49,994 bases of DNA from Brevipalpus yothersi (lineage: Eukaryota > Arthropoda > Arachnida > Trombidiformes > Tenuipalpidae). The notes under the pieces were generated by a model that saw nothing but the letters and a program-made list of their open reading frames with translations, did no database searches and had not been told where the DNA came from. A program made the position numbers and the translations under genes. The DNA lies in assembly GCA_003956705.1 (NCBI GenBank), contig QZCP01000327.1, forward strand, positions 1-49,994, given 5' to 3'. Positions 1 to 12,800 of the stretch are shown here, piece by piece; position 1 is the stretch's first letter; the number at the start of each line of letters is the position of its first letter.

Positions 1-61
<61 letters not shown>
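1..61. repeat. (CT)n microsatellite at window edge
   Basis: Uninterrupted TC dinucleotides run from the first base to about position 61, so the repeat is probably cut by the window edge. It lies about 210 bp upstream of the first start codon, in the presumed promoter or 5' UTR of the orphan secreted-protein gene. Confidence 0.97.
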
Positions 62-64
<3 letters not shown>

Positions 65-273
65 ATCTGGAGCCAGCTCACATCAAATCAACAATCAGCA
101 AAAGTAACTGTACTATTGAGTGAGCGATCGCAGTTCGAGAGAACTTGTCTCTCTCTTGTTACTTTCCACGGCTTTTTGTTGCCTTCAATTTTGAACCATC
201 TCACCATCGTTACCACCAGAATTGAAATCCAGTAGCTATAACAATTATAGTTCCACAAAATAGCCTGCCAGTC

Positions 274-3200
274 ATGGATGGGAAGCGTCGAAGCCATTTT
301 CAATTTCACCCGAATCATCTCCATCACCATGTTCCGACGATCATTGCCACCTTATTTTTTACCTTCATTTGCCTCATTTCCATTCATATTCATCAAGCTG
401 ACTCGATCAGCATGGAGTATAATCGACAACATGAGCTCATGAGGATGTGCTACGGTCGAGAGCGGCAAAGCTATTCATCCATGTCCATGGTTCAGATAAA
501 TGGGCAGATCGGTTTACCTGTTGCATCGAGTGTGGAAAGTTTCATCGCCATCATCGAACGGATCGAGAATAGCACTCTAGGAATGCGTGGATTTGAGGCT
601 CGAGAAATGGCTGCCGCTCTCCTCAAACAGTAAGTTTTCCATTTCAATTGCCAGCCATTTCTACATTTTGGCGCCATTGTTAACCAAATTGTCCACAAAA
701 CTGATTGTATTTATCAGTGTTCGAGGAGAAAATATCTTTCATTTCGTTTGCTGTATTCTGTTCTCATTCGGACGAGAGGGGAATCGAGAAGAGCTTGGAA
801 GAATGAAAAACGGTGAAGACGATCATTGATTGCTTCTTACTCATTTCTAAATAAGTGTAGTGGAAAGGTTTATGTGAATCATTATTGGTTATTTTCAACC
901 AACGACACTTGAACTGGATTTTTTTCTCAGTCTTATTGAAAGCGAGATGGTTGCCTATGATAACCTGTAGCTTGATGAAACCGTTAAGTCGTCTCCATCA
1001 CAACTTAATTTCATTGCCTACTCGCAACGTTTCTTAGTCCTCAATTCTCCATGTAATCTTATCTTATGTCTACAAAAAATGAGCGAGAAAGAGATGTACA
1101 AGAAAGAGCGAGAAGCAGAGAGAAAAAGTATGCTATGAGCTCTTCTCTTTCAAATATCTTGTACAAGCTCATGATTGTCTTCATGGTGCTCTGATTAATT
1201 TTTTTTCCATATGAGATGCCGGAGGAAGGGCGAGGCCTTCCCAGCATCTTCTTGAACCCATTGTATTACTTTTCCTATCCTCAATCTACTCTTCAACAAG
1301 ACATTAGTGACTCAAATGTTCTAATGCTTCTCTTTCAACATGCTAACACTTTTGAAAATCGCTGAAAATTTTTACAAACATTCCAATTTGAATCGCTAAG
1401 AATCTATTACCGTTCCATATTGATGAATGGTCATTGACAGCTTGGAATATGTTCAGGCTATTGCAGCTTTTTTTAACTGAGCAGAGGAGCCTCCTCCGAT
1501 AGCCATTCGAGTTGGGTTAAGTAAACTTGGTCACGATTATAATTTTTGACCCAATGATTATTGTTCAAATTGATTGCTGTGTAAAAAATTGAGGCTAATC
1601 GAGGATAAGCATTGTAAAGAAAAAAAATGGAAGCAGCTAAGTGTTGGTGAATCCATTCTAGACAGCCACTATTGTTTTCAAGTCGTTATCATTTGCATGA
1701 GCAATACAAGTTGTTCGTAAAAATGATGGCTTTTCTCTCTTCTCTCTTGCTGGTCCATTACCTTTCCCATATTCACTTCTCTTCATCCCTCTTGCTGCTC
1801 GGAAAACAGTTGAACCAACAAGTTCATCAAGCGATCGTATTCAAAAATACCAGCAAATAACTCCACCTCACTGCCACTGCCTAGTCTCTATTCCAATGAT
1901 ATTTTGATGATCGTTTCTTGATTTCATTCATTTTCGGTGCTTCAACTCCTATCTTTTCTCTTTTTCCTCTCTCTCTCTCCTCTTCATGAGCTACCTCTCT
2001 CTCTCTCTTCTCTCCTCCCTTCATGCTTTCGCGCCTCTTCTCACTTTCCTTTGGCTCGTACATGTATATCCAATCTACTCATTTTTGGGAACATTTTTAG
2101 AGAACCGGGGCACAACTCGATCCCTCATTTCCGTTTCACATTGTGATAATAAAAACCACGAGAGTTGGTCCCATCAAATCCAATATTCGCTATCAAAATA
2201 AACCTTAAAGTCATCAACGAACCATGGGATAACCTTCCGTTCAAAATTAGTAACACTTATGCAACATGGCAGTGTAAAACCATATTTGAGCGCTTGCCTT
2301 CTTTCATCCAATTACCTTGTGAACCATCTGATTGATCTTTCTATGTTCATCTTTTCTCCTTATCTCAATCAAAATAAAAGATATTTATTGGAATTTTCGT
2401 CTTTTTTAGTTTCAGACTCGATGGAATAACCATCAACAAATACTCTCGATTGGAGCAAGATGAAGATTATGCTCGAAGAGAACGGATCGAAAATATTCTG
2501 CTCGAAGACGTATCAACCACCGTGCTCAGCGATGCATCTTTCACTGACAATGAACGCTGTTCATTGTTCCATATGCTTTCATATCATTTAAACTATACGG
2601 AAAAGTATGATGCATACATGAGTTCATATCCCTCTTACGATAGAACCGTGCAGAATCGACAGAACACAAACTCTAGGTAAGATTGACTCCGAGAATAACT
2701 AGCCCTGAGTAATCAATTTCCGAAAGGAATAATTCTTCACCACCAAAACACCACAAAAAGTGAATGTTACTACAATGTTACTAAAGTGAATGTACTAATG
2801 AATGGATACTCAATGCTTTGCTAAGTTTGGGCTGGTAGAAACTCTGTTCTCCACCCTTTTTTTGCTACGAACATCAAAAATGACGATTTTGTGGAATAAC
2901 ATCACCATTTTTTGTTTGAGAAAACAGTTCTAAGGGATTAGCCTAGTTCTAAAACTTTTTTTGAGCAAGGTTCACAACTAGTAATATTGTGAAACTCAAG
3001 GAGGTATAATAGAAGCTTGATATTTTTCTTCTCTCTCCTAATATTGCTGATTTTTATCGTTTTTCATGGTTCTGATGGACAAAATATTGTGTTCCTTCAA
3101 AAATACGGTTTTGTTTGTCTGAATTCAAACGCATCATTCCATGATTATTTTCATGCCCATCTATTTTTCCATTTCAGATATCCCAACATGGATAGCCGCT

Positions 3201-5281
3201 TACGAAGACCTCGAGAATATGGAGTTGGTAGTTTCCGTTTCAATCGTGAACAAGCGATCGCAATGAATCGTGTTTTGCTGGGTGTGATTGCCGGCTACTC
3301 TGCTGGAAGAGGAATACCCATCAGCACTGTAATGACCAAAGCTCAAATTCCCTTGGCTGGAAGACCTATAAGCCAACAATACAAAGTCAAAACGGATGAG
3401 ACTATAGATCCTTTGATGGCGGTAACACTTGGTGATATCATGGGATTTGCGGCTGCCAAAGTTGATGATTTACCTGCCGCTGCACTATTAAGACCTATCG
3501 GAGCCTCAGGTCTATGGGACATAGATGCATGTACACTCGACTATACCCTCGACGTAACAAACCCATCAAGTGCAACTTTAGCTCAAATAAGAGGTGGGCT
3601 TGATGGCTACTTCATTGGACAATTGGTTAGCAAACTCCGAGCAACACCAAAGTCATCTCGTCTAAGATTGAGTCAAATTCTTCGATACTATTATGACCCT
3701 ATTGGTGCTCGAGTGATGGCCTATGGCTATTGCTTGAGACCAACCAGCTTGATTGATGAGCCTTTAATCCGATCAACTGCAACCAACTATTTGCGAATAT
3801 ATCTGGGCTCTAAAGATCCATACGTTGATGAGAGAGAAATTTTGGAGAGAATCAGCAAAGTTCAGCCTCAATTTGATAGCGCTTTGAGTAGAGCTCGTCA
3901 AATTCCCATGGAAGATGCCGAGTGGTGCAATGCAAATGATCTATCCATGGGCCGAGAACAGTGTGAAACTTCTAGCGATGTCATAATAGCCGTTGATTGG
4001 AATGACGTTGAAAGCCTTGAGAGATACAAAAATCTCACAGCTCGTATCATCAACTCGATGAATTTGGGTGTCAGTTCAGGGAGTATCACAATTTTGACTC
4101 TCAGTCGAGGGGAGGAGGGTTCGATCGCCCCATATATGAATCCCAACCCAGTGGTTTCTTCAATACCAACATTCCAATCTTTTCGAAATAATTTGAAGCA
4201 TATCGTTTGGAATAGTCATAATCCAAGTCAAGCAACTTGTGCTCTCTCCTACTTTAGAGGTGAGAAATGGAGGTGATACAGATAATTTTATTGTTTACTC
4301 ACACTTTTTTTTTCTCTCTCTCTCTCTCTCTCTCCTTTTCTCGTTCACCATTGGAACAGATGATGGTGGTGGCAGAATTCCTGCACCATCAGTGGAGTTT
4401 TATCAGCGACTGAATGATACTCTATCTGATTTCGAGATGTTTAAAGGCTACTTGAGTGGAGCTCCATCGAAAGTTTTCATCCTAATGGGTGGCATGTTTT
4501 CGGTGAGAAGTAATGATGAGAGTATTCGATATTCCCGTTACATGCTGAGACGCAATCATCGAGATGTTCCAATCATTCTGGTCACACGTTCAGATCCTCG
4601 TGAAATGTCTGGTTTTGTGAATTCGGAACAGGATGTTATTCGCGATACTGATGCTATGGAAGTGATAGCGAAGAGAGTTCAAGACAGAATATGTGAAACT
4701 CCATCAACATTCCAACACTTCAATTGCTTTGAGCAGCAAAGCCGAGAAGCTTATAGCCGCTATGAAGGCTATATTACACGAGGAAGGAAACAATACTGGG
4801 CCATTTATCCAGAATATTTCCTGAAAAGCTTTACAGTACATATGCGCTTCAAGGCGGTCAACAGTGGCCTGAGAGTATGTTTCGGTCGATATCCACGGCC
4901 TGATGAGACTCGACAATATTGTCAGGAGGCGAAAAAAGGAGAAGAGATCATTTTCAGAGAGACCAATCCTTGTGAGAATTATGATTTGACTACCTGCCGT
5001 CCCATGTACTTTACGATTGTTGCCACTGATCAAGGTGACGACATGAACAATTTGTGCACAGGTAAGCGCATTTACATCCAATCTCTGGGTTGACATTTTT
5101 GTAACATTTCATTCTCATCTTATCTTCTCATCCAGATTCAAGATGCCTTAATCTTCATCAGACAAAATTTGAATTCTCCCATAGCGGAATGCAATGTAGC
5201 GCTGCCATCACGATTACTCCGACCATTTTAACTGTTTTTATGTCAACTTTTGTACTAATTTTCTATTACATTCGCGCCTAG
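274..5281 (+). CDS. Orphan 850-residue secreted or GPI-anchored protein with degenerate VWA-like fold, 5 exons
   Basis: Coding exons are 274-629, 2410-2676, 3178-4259, 4360-5061 and 5136-5281 (2553 nt, 850 aa plus stop). All introns are GT-AG and phases match at each junction. The acceptor of exon 2 could also be 6 nt downstream. A hydrophobic stretch at residues about 22-38 after a basic, His-rich N-terminus looks like a signal peptide or anchor. Residues about 472-645 alternate hydrophobic strands and helices as in a VWA/Rossmann fold (strands DVIIAVDW, SITILTLS, KVFILMGG, VPIILVT), but the metal-binding DxSxS is replaced by DWNDV, so metal binding is doubtful. The C-terminal third is Cys-rich. 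The last 25 residues are hydrophobic after a small-residue patch (CSAA), which suggests a GPI signal or a terminal membrane segment. I associate this architecture with uncharacterised arthropod proteins but know no function. The ATG at 274 has purine at -3 and G at +4. Confidence 0.85.
4313..4334. repeat. (CT)n tract inside intron 3 of the orphan gene
   Basis: A T-run followed by about ten CT units fills much of the 100-bp intron between exons 3 and 4. It can double as the polypyrimidine tract for the acceptor before 4360. Confidence 0.85.
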
Positions 5282-6594
5282 ATATGACAAACTTGATCAT
5301 TAACCTAGGTGATTTCAAATTTATTCGCTCATTTTCTAGAATACTACTCTAAGGGATCGCATTTTTATTCTCTAAGTCTGCAAAGATGTGCTCAAAAAAT
5401 TTATTCATTTCGTTTCATGGAACTTTTGTTTTATTCAAAAAATTGAATTTTTTAAGAAAGTCACATCACTTACGCAAAGTATAAGCTCAGGATTGATCAC
5501 TCTTGGAGCACTTCAATCATTCCCAATAATCACCACCAAAATTCCTTATTCATATCCAATCTACTTGATGTCTCCATATTTCAGAAATACACATTTTTCC
5601 TCCAATAAATTGGAACGATTATTATCACTTATAATTATTTTATTTCCTCCTATAAATTCATGTGAGTTTGAATTCAACGGATTTTTGGTTGAAAAACAAA
5701 AAAACAAAAATGAGTGGAAACGAGCAATTCAACATCTATTTTTTGATTTGATTTCATTTAATTGATTATTCGTGTATCGGTTGATTATTGATCCTTTTTT
5801 TCTGTTGTCTGCAGTCTGTTGGGAGAAGGATTAGTATGGAGCAGTAGAATAAAATCGGTTGAGATTTTAATGAATATAAGTTTGTACCACAGGCATTGCC
5901 ATGTATTTATTTCCTCGTATTATTCTCTTACAAACATACGCTGATGGATGCTTTATCTCATGGAAGATTTACCTCACATCAGCGTTCTTCAAAATGAAAA
6001 TTTATCCAATAGTGATTAAAAAATCATCCTCATCTTTTGATCCTAGATCCGGCAACATTGGGTGATTATCCATTGGTTGCAGATGCCTTCGCAATGACAG
6101 GGCTTATTTAAAATATTTAAAATAAAATAAAATAAATTATTTTTCAAGAAAAATTCGAAAAAATTGTAGCTATTTTTCTTGATCTCAGATGTCACTACTG
6201 ATGTATAGTGAATGTAGAGCGTCATCTAGCGGTTTTATTATTAGTTTATTGGTCTTCCATTTTAAGCATTTTAAGCAAAAGTCTTCTTTTGATTCTTCAG
6301 CCAATCTTGTACACCCAATATACATACAGACAGGTTACGATTAAAAATAGTTAATTCCAATTAAGCTAATTGTTAGTGATTAACAAATGTTTTAAAAGTG
6401 AGATTCAAGAGGACATAGTGGTAGTTTTGTTCAGATTGCTCCTTTCTCTTCTCTCCAGAGAGTGAATGTACACCATCTGTGAATGAGTAAACACCTCTAC
6501 ATTGTGCACCAATAGCATTGCATTGATCTGCCCTCACCTTTGCAATCAATTCCATCTCTTATACACCTGAACGTCGCATAGTACATTCATCATC
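5282..6594. other. Intergenic: 3' UTR of orphan gene, then PP2A upstream region
   Basis: No coding exon is supported here. A canonical AATAAA at 5604-5609, about 320 bp after the stop, is the best polyadenylation signal candidate. The rest is AT-rich and precedes the PP2A start at 6595. Open frames in this stretch are short and of low complexity. Confidence 0.6.
5604..5609 (+). promoter_or_regulatory. Candidate polyadenylation signal AATAAA
   Basis: Exact AATAAA hexamer downstream of the orphan-gene stop at 5281. No transcript end is visible, so use of this signal is inferred. Confidence 0.4.
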
Positions 6595-8507
6595 ATGACC
6601 GAAAGTGGATCTCTCAATAATGAGATTAGCTCTTCCAATAAAAAAGAGCCAACGCTCAAGGAGCTGGATAATTACATAGAAATGCTCATGGAATGTAAAC
6701 AATTAACCGAACAGCAAGTGAAAATTCTGTGTGAGAAAGCTAAAGAGATTTTGTCTCGGGAATCTAATGTACAGGAGGTCAAATGTCCAGTTACCGTTTG
6801 TGGTGATGTTCATGGACAGTTTCATGATCTTCAAGAGCTGTTTAAAATTGGAGGTCATTATCAAGTTTTCATTTACCATCAAACTTAATCCCAATGATGC
6901 TTTGCTAAATCAAAATCCCACCTTTCTATGTGAATTTGTTGATGATTCCTCCATTTGATTTCTTATCCTTTCTCTTCTCTCTGTATACACTTGGATAACT
7001 CACAAGTGTTCAAGTGCTACCCCTTCTTTCTTCCACTATTTGAATCATCAACTACATTTGCTCCCAAATAACCAGGTTCTTCCAATTCATTATTCCACTG
7101 ATTTTATCCATTCTACACTTGTTATCTTTTCTTTCCCTGCCTTCACTTCCCTACCAGTACCCTTTCCTCACTCAACTTCCTACTCTGTGACTATTCACAT
7201 CAATCAATTTTCATCTCCTACACCCCTCTTCCGAATCACTTGACATTGTAGTCACATCTTATCAGAATCAGTTAAAATCTTTGTACACCATATGAACCTA
7301 CCCATCATCATATTCATTGATCATAATAATGCAACTTGGAACTAATTTTTTGTTTTTCTCTTTCATGTATTCTCATCTTACCTCATCTTACGACTAATTC
7401 AGGCAAATCTCCGGACACAAATTATCTGTTTATGGGTGACTATGTTGACCGTGGCTATTATTCAGTAGAAACTGTGTCTCTATTAGTCTCACTCAAAGTT
7501 CGATATAAGGAACGAATAACCATATTGAGAGGCAACCATGAGTCTCGACAAATCACTCAAGTATATGGTTTTTATGATGAATGTTTACGAAAATATGGTA
7601 ATGCTAATGTGTGGAAGTATTTCACCGATCTTTTTGACTACTTACCCTTAACCGCTTTAGGTAAGTGCCTAAGGAAACATTCTTTCAAAAGAATAAATTA
7701 CCTTTCATTTTTTGCGAATATTGTTTGATGGTTTCGACTACTCAACCCGGTCTAGTAACTATCTTTCCTAGTGTTGGGACCTGATTTTACTGCTCTCTTT
7801 CTTGGAGCATCCCAGTTCATTCAGTTGAGCCTGTAATAGTAGTATCATTACTAGCTAGACCGGTTGTTGATGGTTAGCTTGCTCATCATTTCTTATAGTC
7901 CATATTCGTACCATATTATTCGGCTTCAATCTTGAATTTTGAAGCCAAGAGTCAACACATTAATCACTAGTAGGCTGATAAAATTCCACCTCTTTCTTAT
8001 AACCATCAAGTATCTAAGTTTTCCACACTAATTGATATTATTTTCCCAACAGTTGATGGTCAAATATTTTGTCTACATGGAGGCTTATCTCCTTCCATCG
8101 ATACATTAGACCATATTCGAGCTCTCGACCGCTTACAGGAAGTTCCTCATGAAGGACCTATGTGTGACCTACTTTGGAGTGATCCTGATGACAGAGGTGG
8201 CTGGGGTATTTCACCTCGTGGCGCTGGATACACTTTTGGACAAGACATTAGCGAAACATTTAATCATACCAATGGTTTAACGCTGGTATCTCGGGCTCAT
8301 CAATTAGTCATGGAAGGTTATAATTGGTGTCATGATCGCAATGTGGTGACTATTTTTTCCGCTCCAAATTATTGTTATCGTTGCGGTAATCAGGCAGCTA
8401 TCATGGAATTGGATGATAATCTTAAGTACTCTTTCCTTCAATTTGATCCCGCACCTAGAAGAGGAGAGCCTCATGTAACTAGACGAACACCCGATTATTT
8501 CCTCTAG
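6595..8507 (+). CDS. Serine/threonine protein phosphatase 2A catalytic subunit, 3 exons
   Basis: Exons are 6595-6853, 7403-7660 and 8053-8507 (972 nt, 323 aa). The protein matches the PP2A catalytic subunit (human PPP2CA, fly mts) almost residue for residue. It has the metallophosphoesterase motifs GDVHGQ (residues 70-75), GDYVDRG and GNHE, the PP2A-specific ITQVYGFYDECLRKYG stretch, SAPNYCYRCGN, and the invariant C-terminus TPDYFL whose Leu is carboxymethylated to control B-subunit binding. It acts as the catalytic core of the A/B/C heterotrimer in cytoplasm and nucleus. PP4 and PP6 are excluded by the tail and by the NVWKYFTDLFDYLP region. The N-terminus is about 14 residues longer than the usual 309-residue protein. 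The first donor is a weak GTCATT, yet the join restores the conserved KIGGKSPDTNYL segment, so it is probably correct. The ATG has A at -3. Confidence 0.97.
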
Positions 8508-9886
8508 AAAGTAAAAAAGAACGTACATTATCCAGCCACTTTGACCCTCGCTTTATCAGGCAATTTTTGGATCATCACTGTTCCACTGCTTCGTGCATCA
8601 ACTTCTGTCAGATTTGAATGATCATCAAAACAGTTCTCCAAAAGGATTTTTTCCATTTCTTATTATCCGATACCTATGTGACCTCTTTCATCCTTCGTTC
8701 CATGGAATGATACCATTTCGTGGTTTCAGTTTGAATCGTGAGAGAGTGCTTCTACATTGAATGAATGATAAACCATGCAGCCCACCACCATTTTCATCTA
8801 AAAACATCCCCAGCCACTCTACCGCCGTCATCTCAACCGTCATTCGAAACCTCTAAACTTCTAAAGTCACCATAAAACTCCATTTGAGCGCGTTGATCTC
8901 TCTGAGCTTTTATCATTATCTTGTCCTTCTATGCTCTTGAATATCAGATTATCTAGAGTTTCTTCCACATCTGTAACATACGAAAATACAACTATTCAAG
9001 GAGCATTAAGATCGATGACGATTAACTAATAGATCAAGGATGGTTACATTGATGAATGATATCCACGCTGACTGTATGACTCGTATGCATTCTCACCCTT
9101 CAAAAGTTAAGGAAGAATAGGATGTAAAATAGAAAAAATGAATTCAAAGACAAACTGTAAAATTCTCTCTAAACTACCCTTCGTCCCAGTGTCTGTTTTT
9201 TCTTAAGCATTTTCACCTCCTTCACAATGAACAATTCGTTGCTTAGAATGGCGTTTATTTCATGAAAAGATGTTCTAAAAATTGTCGAGATCTCTGATCT
9301 GTGATAAAATACTTATATCTTTTCAGTTTAAGGGTCTTTTTGTGAGGTGTCAACAATTCTCGTCCTGAGTTGAAATTCATCTTGGAAAATGAGCTTTTGC
9401 AGCTCTCAAAAGAATCTTCCCACCAAAATGCCTACTGTGTTTGATCGCGTGATTGTATAAAAATTTTCTATGGAAATGAGAAAATCCATACTGGAAAATG
9501 TCTGACTCGTGTACCATTTTAGCAAAACAGAACTGTCGCTTTGGATGAAAGATTGATACGCTATCAAATCTCTACTTTGACACCCGATGTGGCTTCTTGA
9601 AATGAAGGCTGGATCATGAGTCCAGTGGTTCATCAGGGCTCAGTTATCAGGGATGATTAGGCGTTAATAGATGAAAATCTGATTTGTCCATTGAATCAAA
9701 CATTCCCTGGATGCTGAGAAGAGAGATGTTATTCCGGTAGATTGGAAATAGCTAGAAACTCACCTATGGAGAGGTCAACTCATACCATATGGCAGATACT
9801 CCTATCTCCTTTGCTGAGAACAGGGCAGCCTGGATGAGCTCTCCTGGAAAATATGTCCGAGGTTTCTACTTGATAGCTGAGCGTAG
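8508..9886. other. Intergenic between convergent PP2A and kinesin genes
   Basis: This 1.4 kb must hold the 3' UTRs of both convergent genes. I see no coding exon and no clear AATAAA close to either stop codon. Open frames here are short and resemble nothing known. Confidence 0.6.
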
Positions 9887-12800
9887 TTATTTTCGACCCA
9901 ATCGCATTCTGGTGGCTGCCTGTGTGCCCCTGATTTCGAGTCTAGAATTTACATTAGTTTCACTTTTCATGTTGGTCTCTTTGGCTCGAGGAATCGCTTT
10001 GCTCTGGTCATCAACTTTCATATGATGCTGATTGTTGTTCTTATCTCCAGGTCCATTGGCAGTCATTTTGTTTTCTTTCAATTGATGAGAAATCGATGAC
10101 TCGTTATTCGATCTGGTTTGCTCCTCGACTTTATCATTTTGTTTCACCAATTTTTTGCTATTAGAATTTTTATCGTTTTTCTTACTGGTATTGATGCTTA
10201 TTGTTCCTTTTTTGGGATTATTATCTTGTTTGTTTGACGACAATTCTTTGCTTTTAGGCTCATCGTTATCAGCATCACTATCCATGAAACCATTCTCCAG
10301 GTCAGATTCAGAGAGACGTTTCCGAAGCCTATCGTTCTCTCTGCACACCATTTCATGATCATGAATTAAGCGCTCTCTCTGCTGATGTAATTGAGCGTTT
10401 TCAGCTCTTAATCCTTCGTTCTGTTGCATGTATTTGTGCAACAAGTTATCTGGTGCATCACTATTACTCTCTTGCGATACACCGAAAATTCTTCCGATTC
10501 CATCCTTCAATTTGACCGTAAGACTACCCGATTCACCTGATTCGTTTGATGTTGGTCGATCTCCATTGGCTATGAAACCATTGCCAAGATTCAGCTGGTA
10601 GATCATTTTTAGCAAAGTAAGTAAGTTTATGAGGTAGATGTAGGCGAATTTTGCAATCAGGTTCCAACCATTAGTAGATTTGATATTATCAAGGGAGAGA
10701 GAAAAAGAAAACATGATGAGCACAAGGGAAGAATAAATGAAAACGATTCAGATATTGAGCGCTTGTCAGATTATGGACCTGCTCGGCTCAGCATTATCTA
10801 CATCATCAGCCCTGCATCTGACTCGCAAAATTGTTGTATCGTGAGGCATCTTTCTGATGACCACTTATTCACTATATATAAGTACTCCGAAAGAGAACAA
10901 AAAGGCTTGGTGATGAGCTAAAACATTTTCTTCTAAATTTCTTTTATTAAGGAGCTGCATCTGAAAGATAAATCTCCATTGAGACCTTTAAGAAACCTCT
11001 ATTTACGTTAGCATCTGACAGTTATCAATATTTAACCTTTCTGCAGCTTTTCACCAATTGTTCTCTTTTCTCACCGACTTTCACAAAAAGAAATATCATA
11101 ATCTAAGAGATTAGAAATAGAACGATCTACTAGGTCAATTAGTCCCAGAATTTTTTCTAGTTTTTTTGTAGTCGGAACTTTATTTTGATTTGAAGGAAGA
11201 AATTCTAGTCAATTTGTAAGACAATCAAGGATCATATTCAGCTCATTGAAAAGGTTTCTTACGATTCATAAATCACTGAATTGTTCAGAGCTTTGGGAAA
11301 ACGCAAGGCTTTTTAACACCCAAGAAATACCTATTTATTGATTCAATAATTAAAATAGCTTTAAGTTTGTACGTTTCATACCGAGGAGTACTTTTTTCTG
11401 GATAATTTTCCGAGAGAGCGTTGTCTCTTATAACTCTTTCAAAAGAGAATTTTTAGAATATTCCAGAATATTTGGACTTCTAGGCTTCAGCTATTCGACA
11501 GAAAATTGAACTAATGAAGAATTAGAAAACATTATGTTCTCATGTGAAGCTCATGTGAAAATTTTGTAGGCTAGCAGTGATTTTGAAAAGATAATCTACT
11601 TTCTATCAATTACCAAGAGAAATCGAGACACAAAAAATCTCTTCTTATCGAATAGCATATTTGAAGCTCAGGCTAGATGATTGTAAGCTTGAATAAACAG
11701 CATATCAGACTTGCGAATAGATTCAGATTTTGGTTACAACTATCGATATTTCTTTTTCCTCTTCCTCCACTTGATGCGGGCGAGCTGATTTTTGACCAGG
11801 TTTCCGATCTTATTGATATTCTTTCGAACGCTGCTCGTTGAATGTTTCCTAGACTTCCCATGAACTTCCCTTTCCTTGCTCGTGAACTCTTGTAGCTGTA
11901 CATCGTAAAACAAAGAACTTTCTAGCATAAAACAATTCAAGAGGAAGAGACCAATTCTGGAAGATTTCTCCCTTCATACACCTCACAAGCCTCACAATAT
12001 AAATTAGAAGAACTTGGATAATAATAATACTTTGGATAGGCATACAAGTATCTTCCTTCCGTAACACAGTTAGCAAACAGGATTGTACTCACCTGCTGTC
12101 TGAGGTAAATATTTTCCATTCTGAGGAGACGAACTTCACGTTTTAGGCTGAGAATAAGGAGCTCGCGAGGATCCATTCGCACGATTGGGTTGGTTTTCAC
12201 TTTTTTGGCGCGTGCTGCATATCTGAGCGTGTTGATGGTTTCACAGGCATCCTCACTGGCAGCTGAAACACAGGCCACCATCAATGTCATCCCGCTTCCA
12301 GATAAACTGTCGGCCAGCAATTTTGTGAGAGTGCTGTCTCTAATGAAGATAAAAGGAATCCCATTATTCAGTAATAACTCTCGATGGTAAGGTTAAATTG
12401 TTACATAATAATTAAACTGGGAGAGCTAGAAGATGAGCTCTCCATACTCTATTAAAATGACTCATGGAAGTAAGATAACATTTGAAGCCACCAACCATAT
12501 CAATCTGATACATGGGTAGATTCTAAGTATACTACTCAGGGAAAGGATTGTGGTTGACGAGGTGTAACATCTGATTTTCAGGATATTCGTTCCATCTTAC
12601 CTGTAGGGGATGTGTCCTCCTCGTCTTTTCGAAGAAGCAAGGGCTGATATGCAGTTCCCAAGGACCAGAAGGGATCTGTTGATGTTGTTGGCCTCTATTA
12701 GCGTATCACCCTTACTTTGAGTTCTTTTGGTCTTCTCTGATCCAGCCAAGTCAACTAGACACAAGCGACCTTCTCTACGAATATAGCCTTGAGGATCCTC

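Noticed and set aside
9887..10723. Separate coiled-coil gene on the minus strand
   Set aside because: An acceptor at 10594 joins it in phase to kinesin exon 8, and its coiled coil matches the KIF12 tail. The sequence upstream of 10594 in the same frame is intron.
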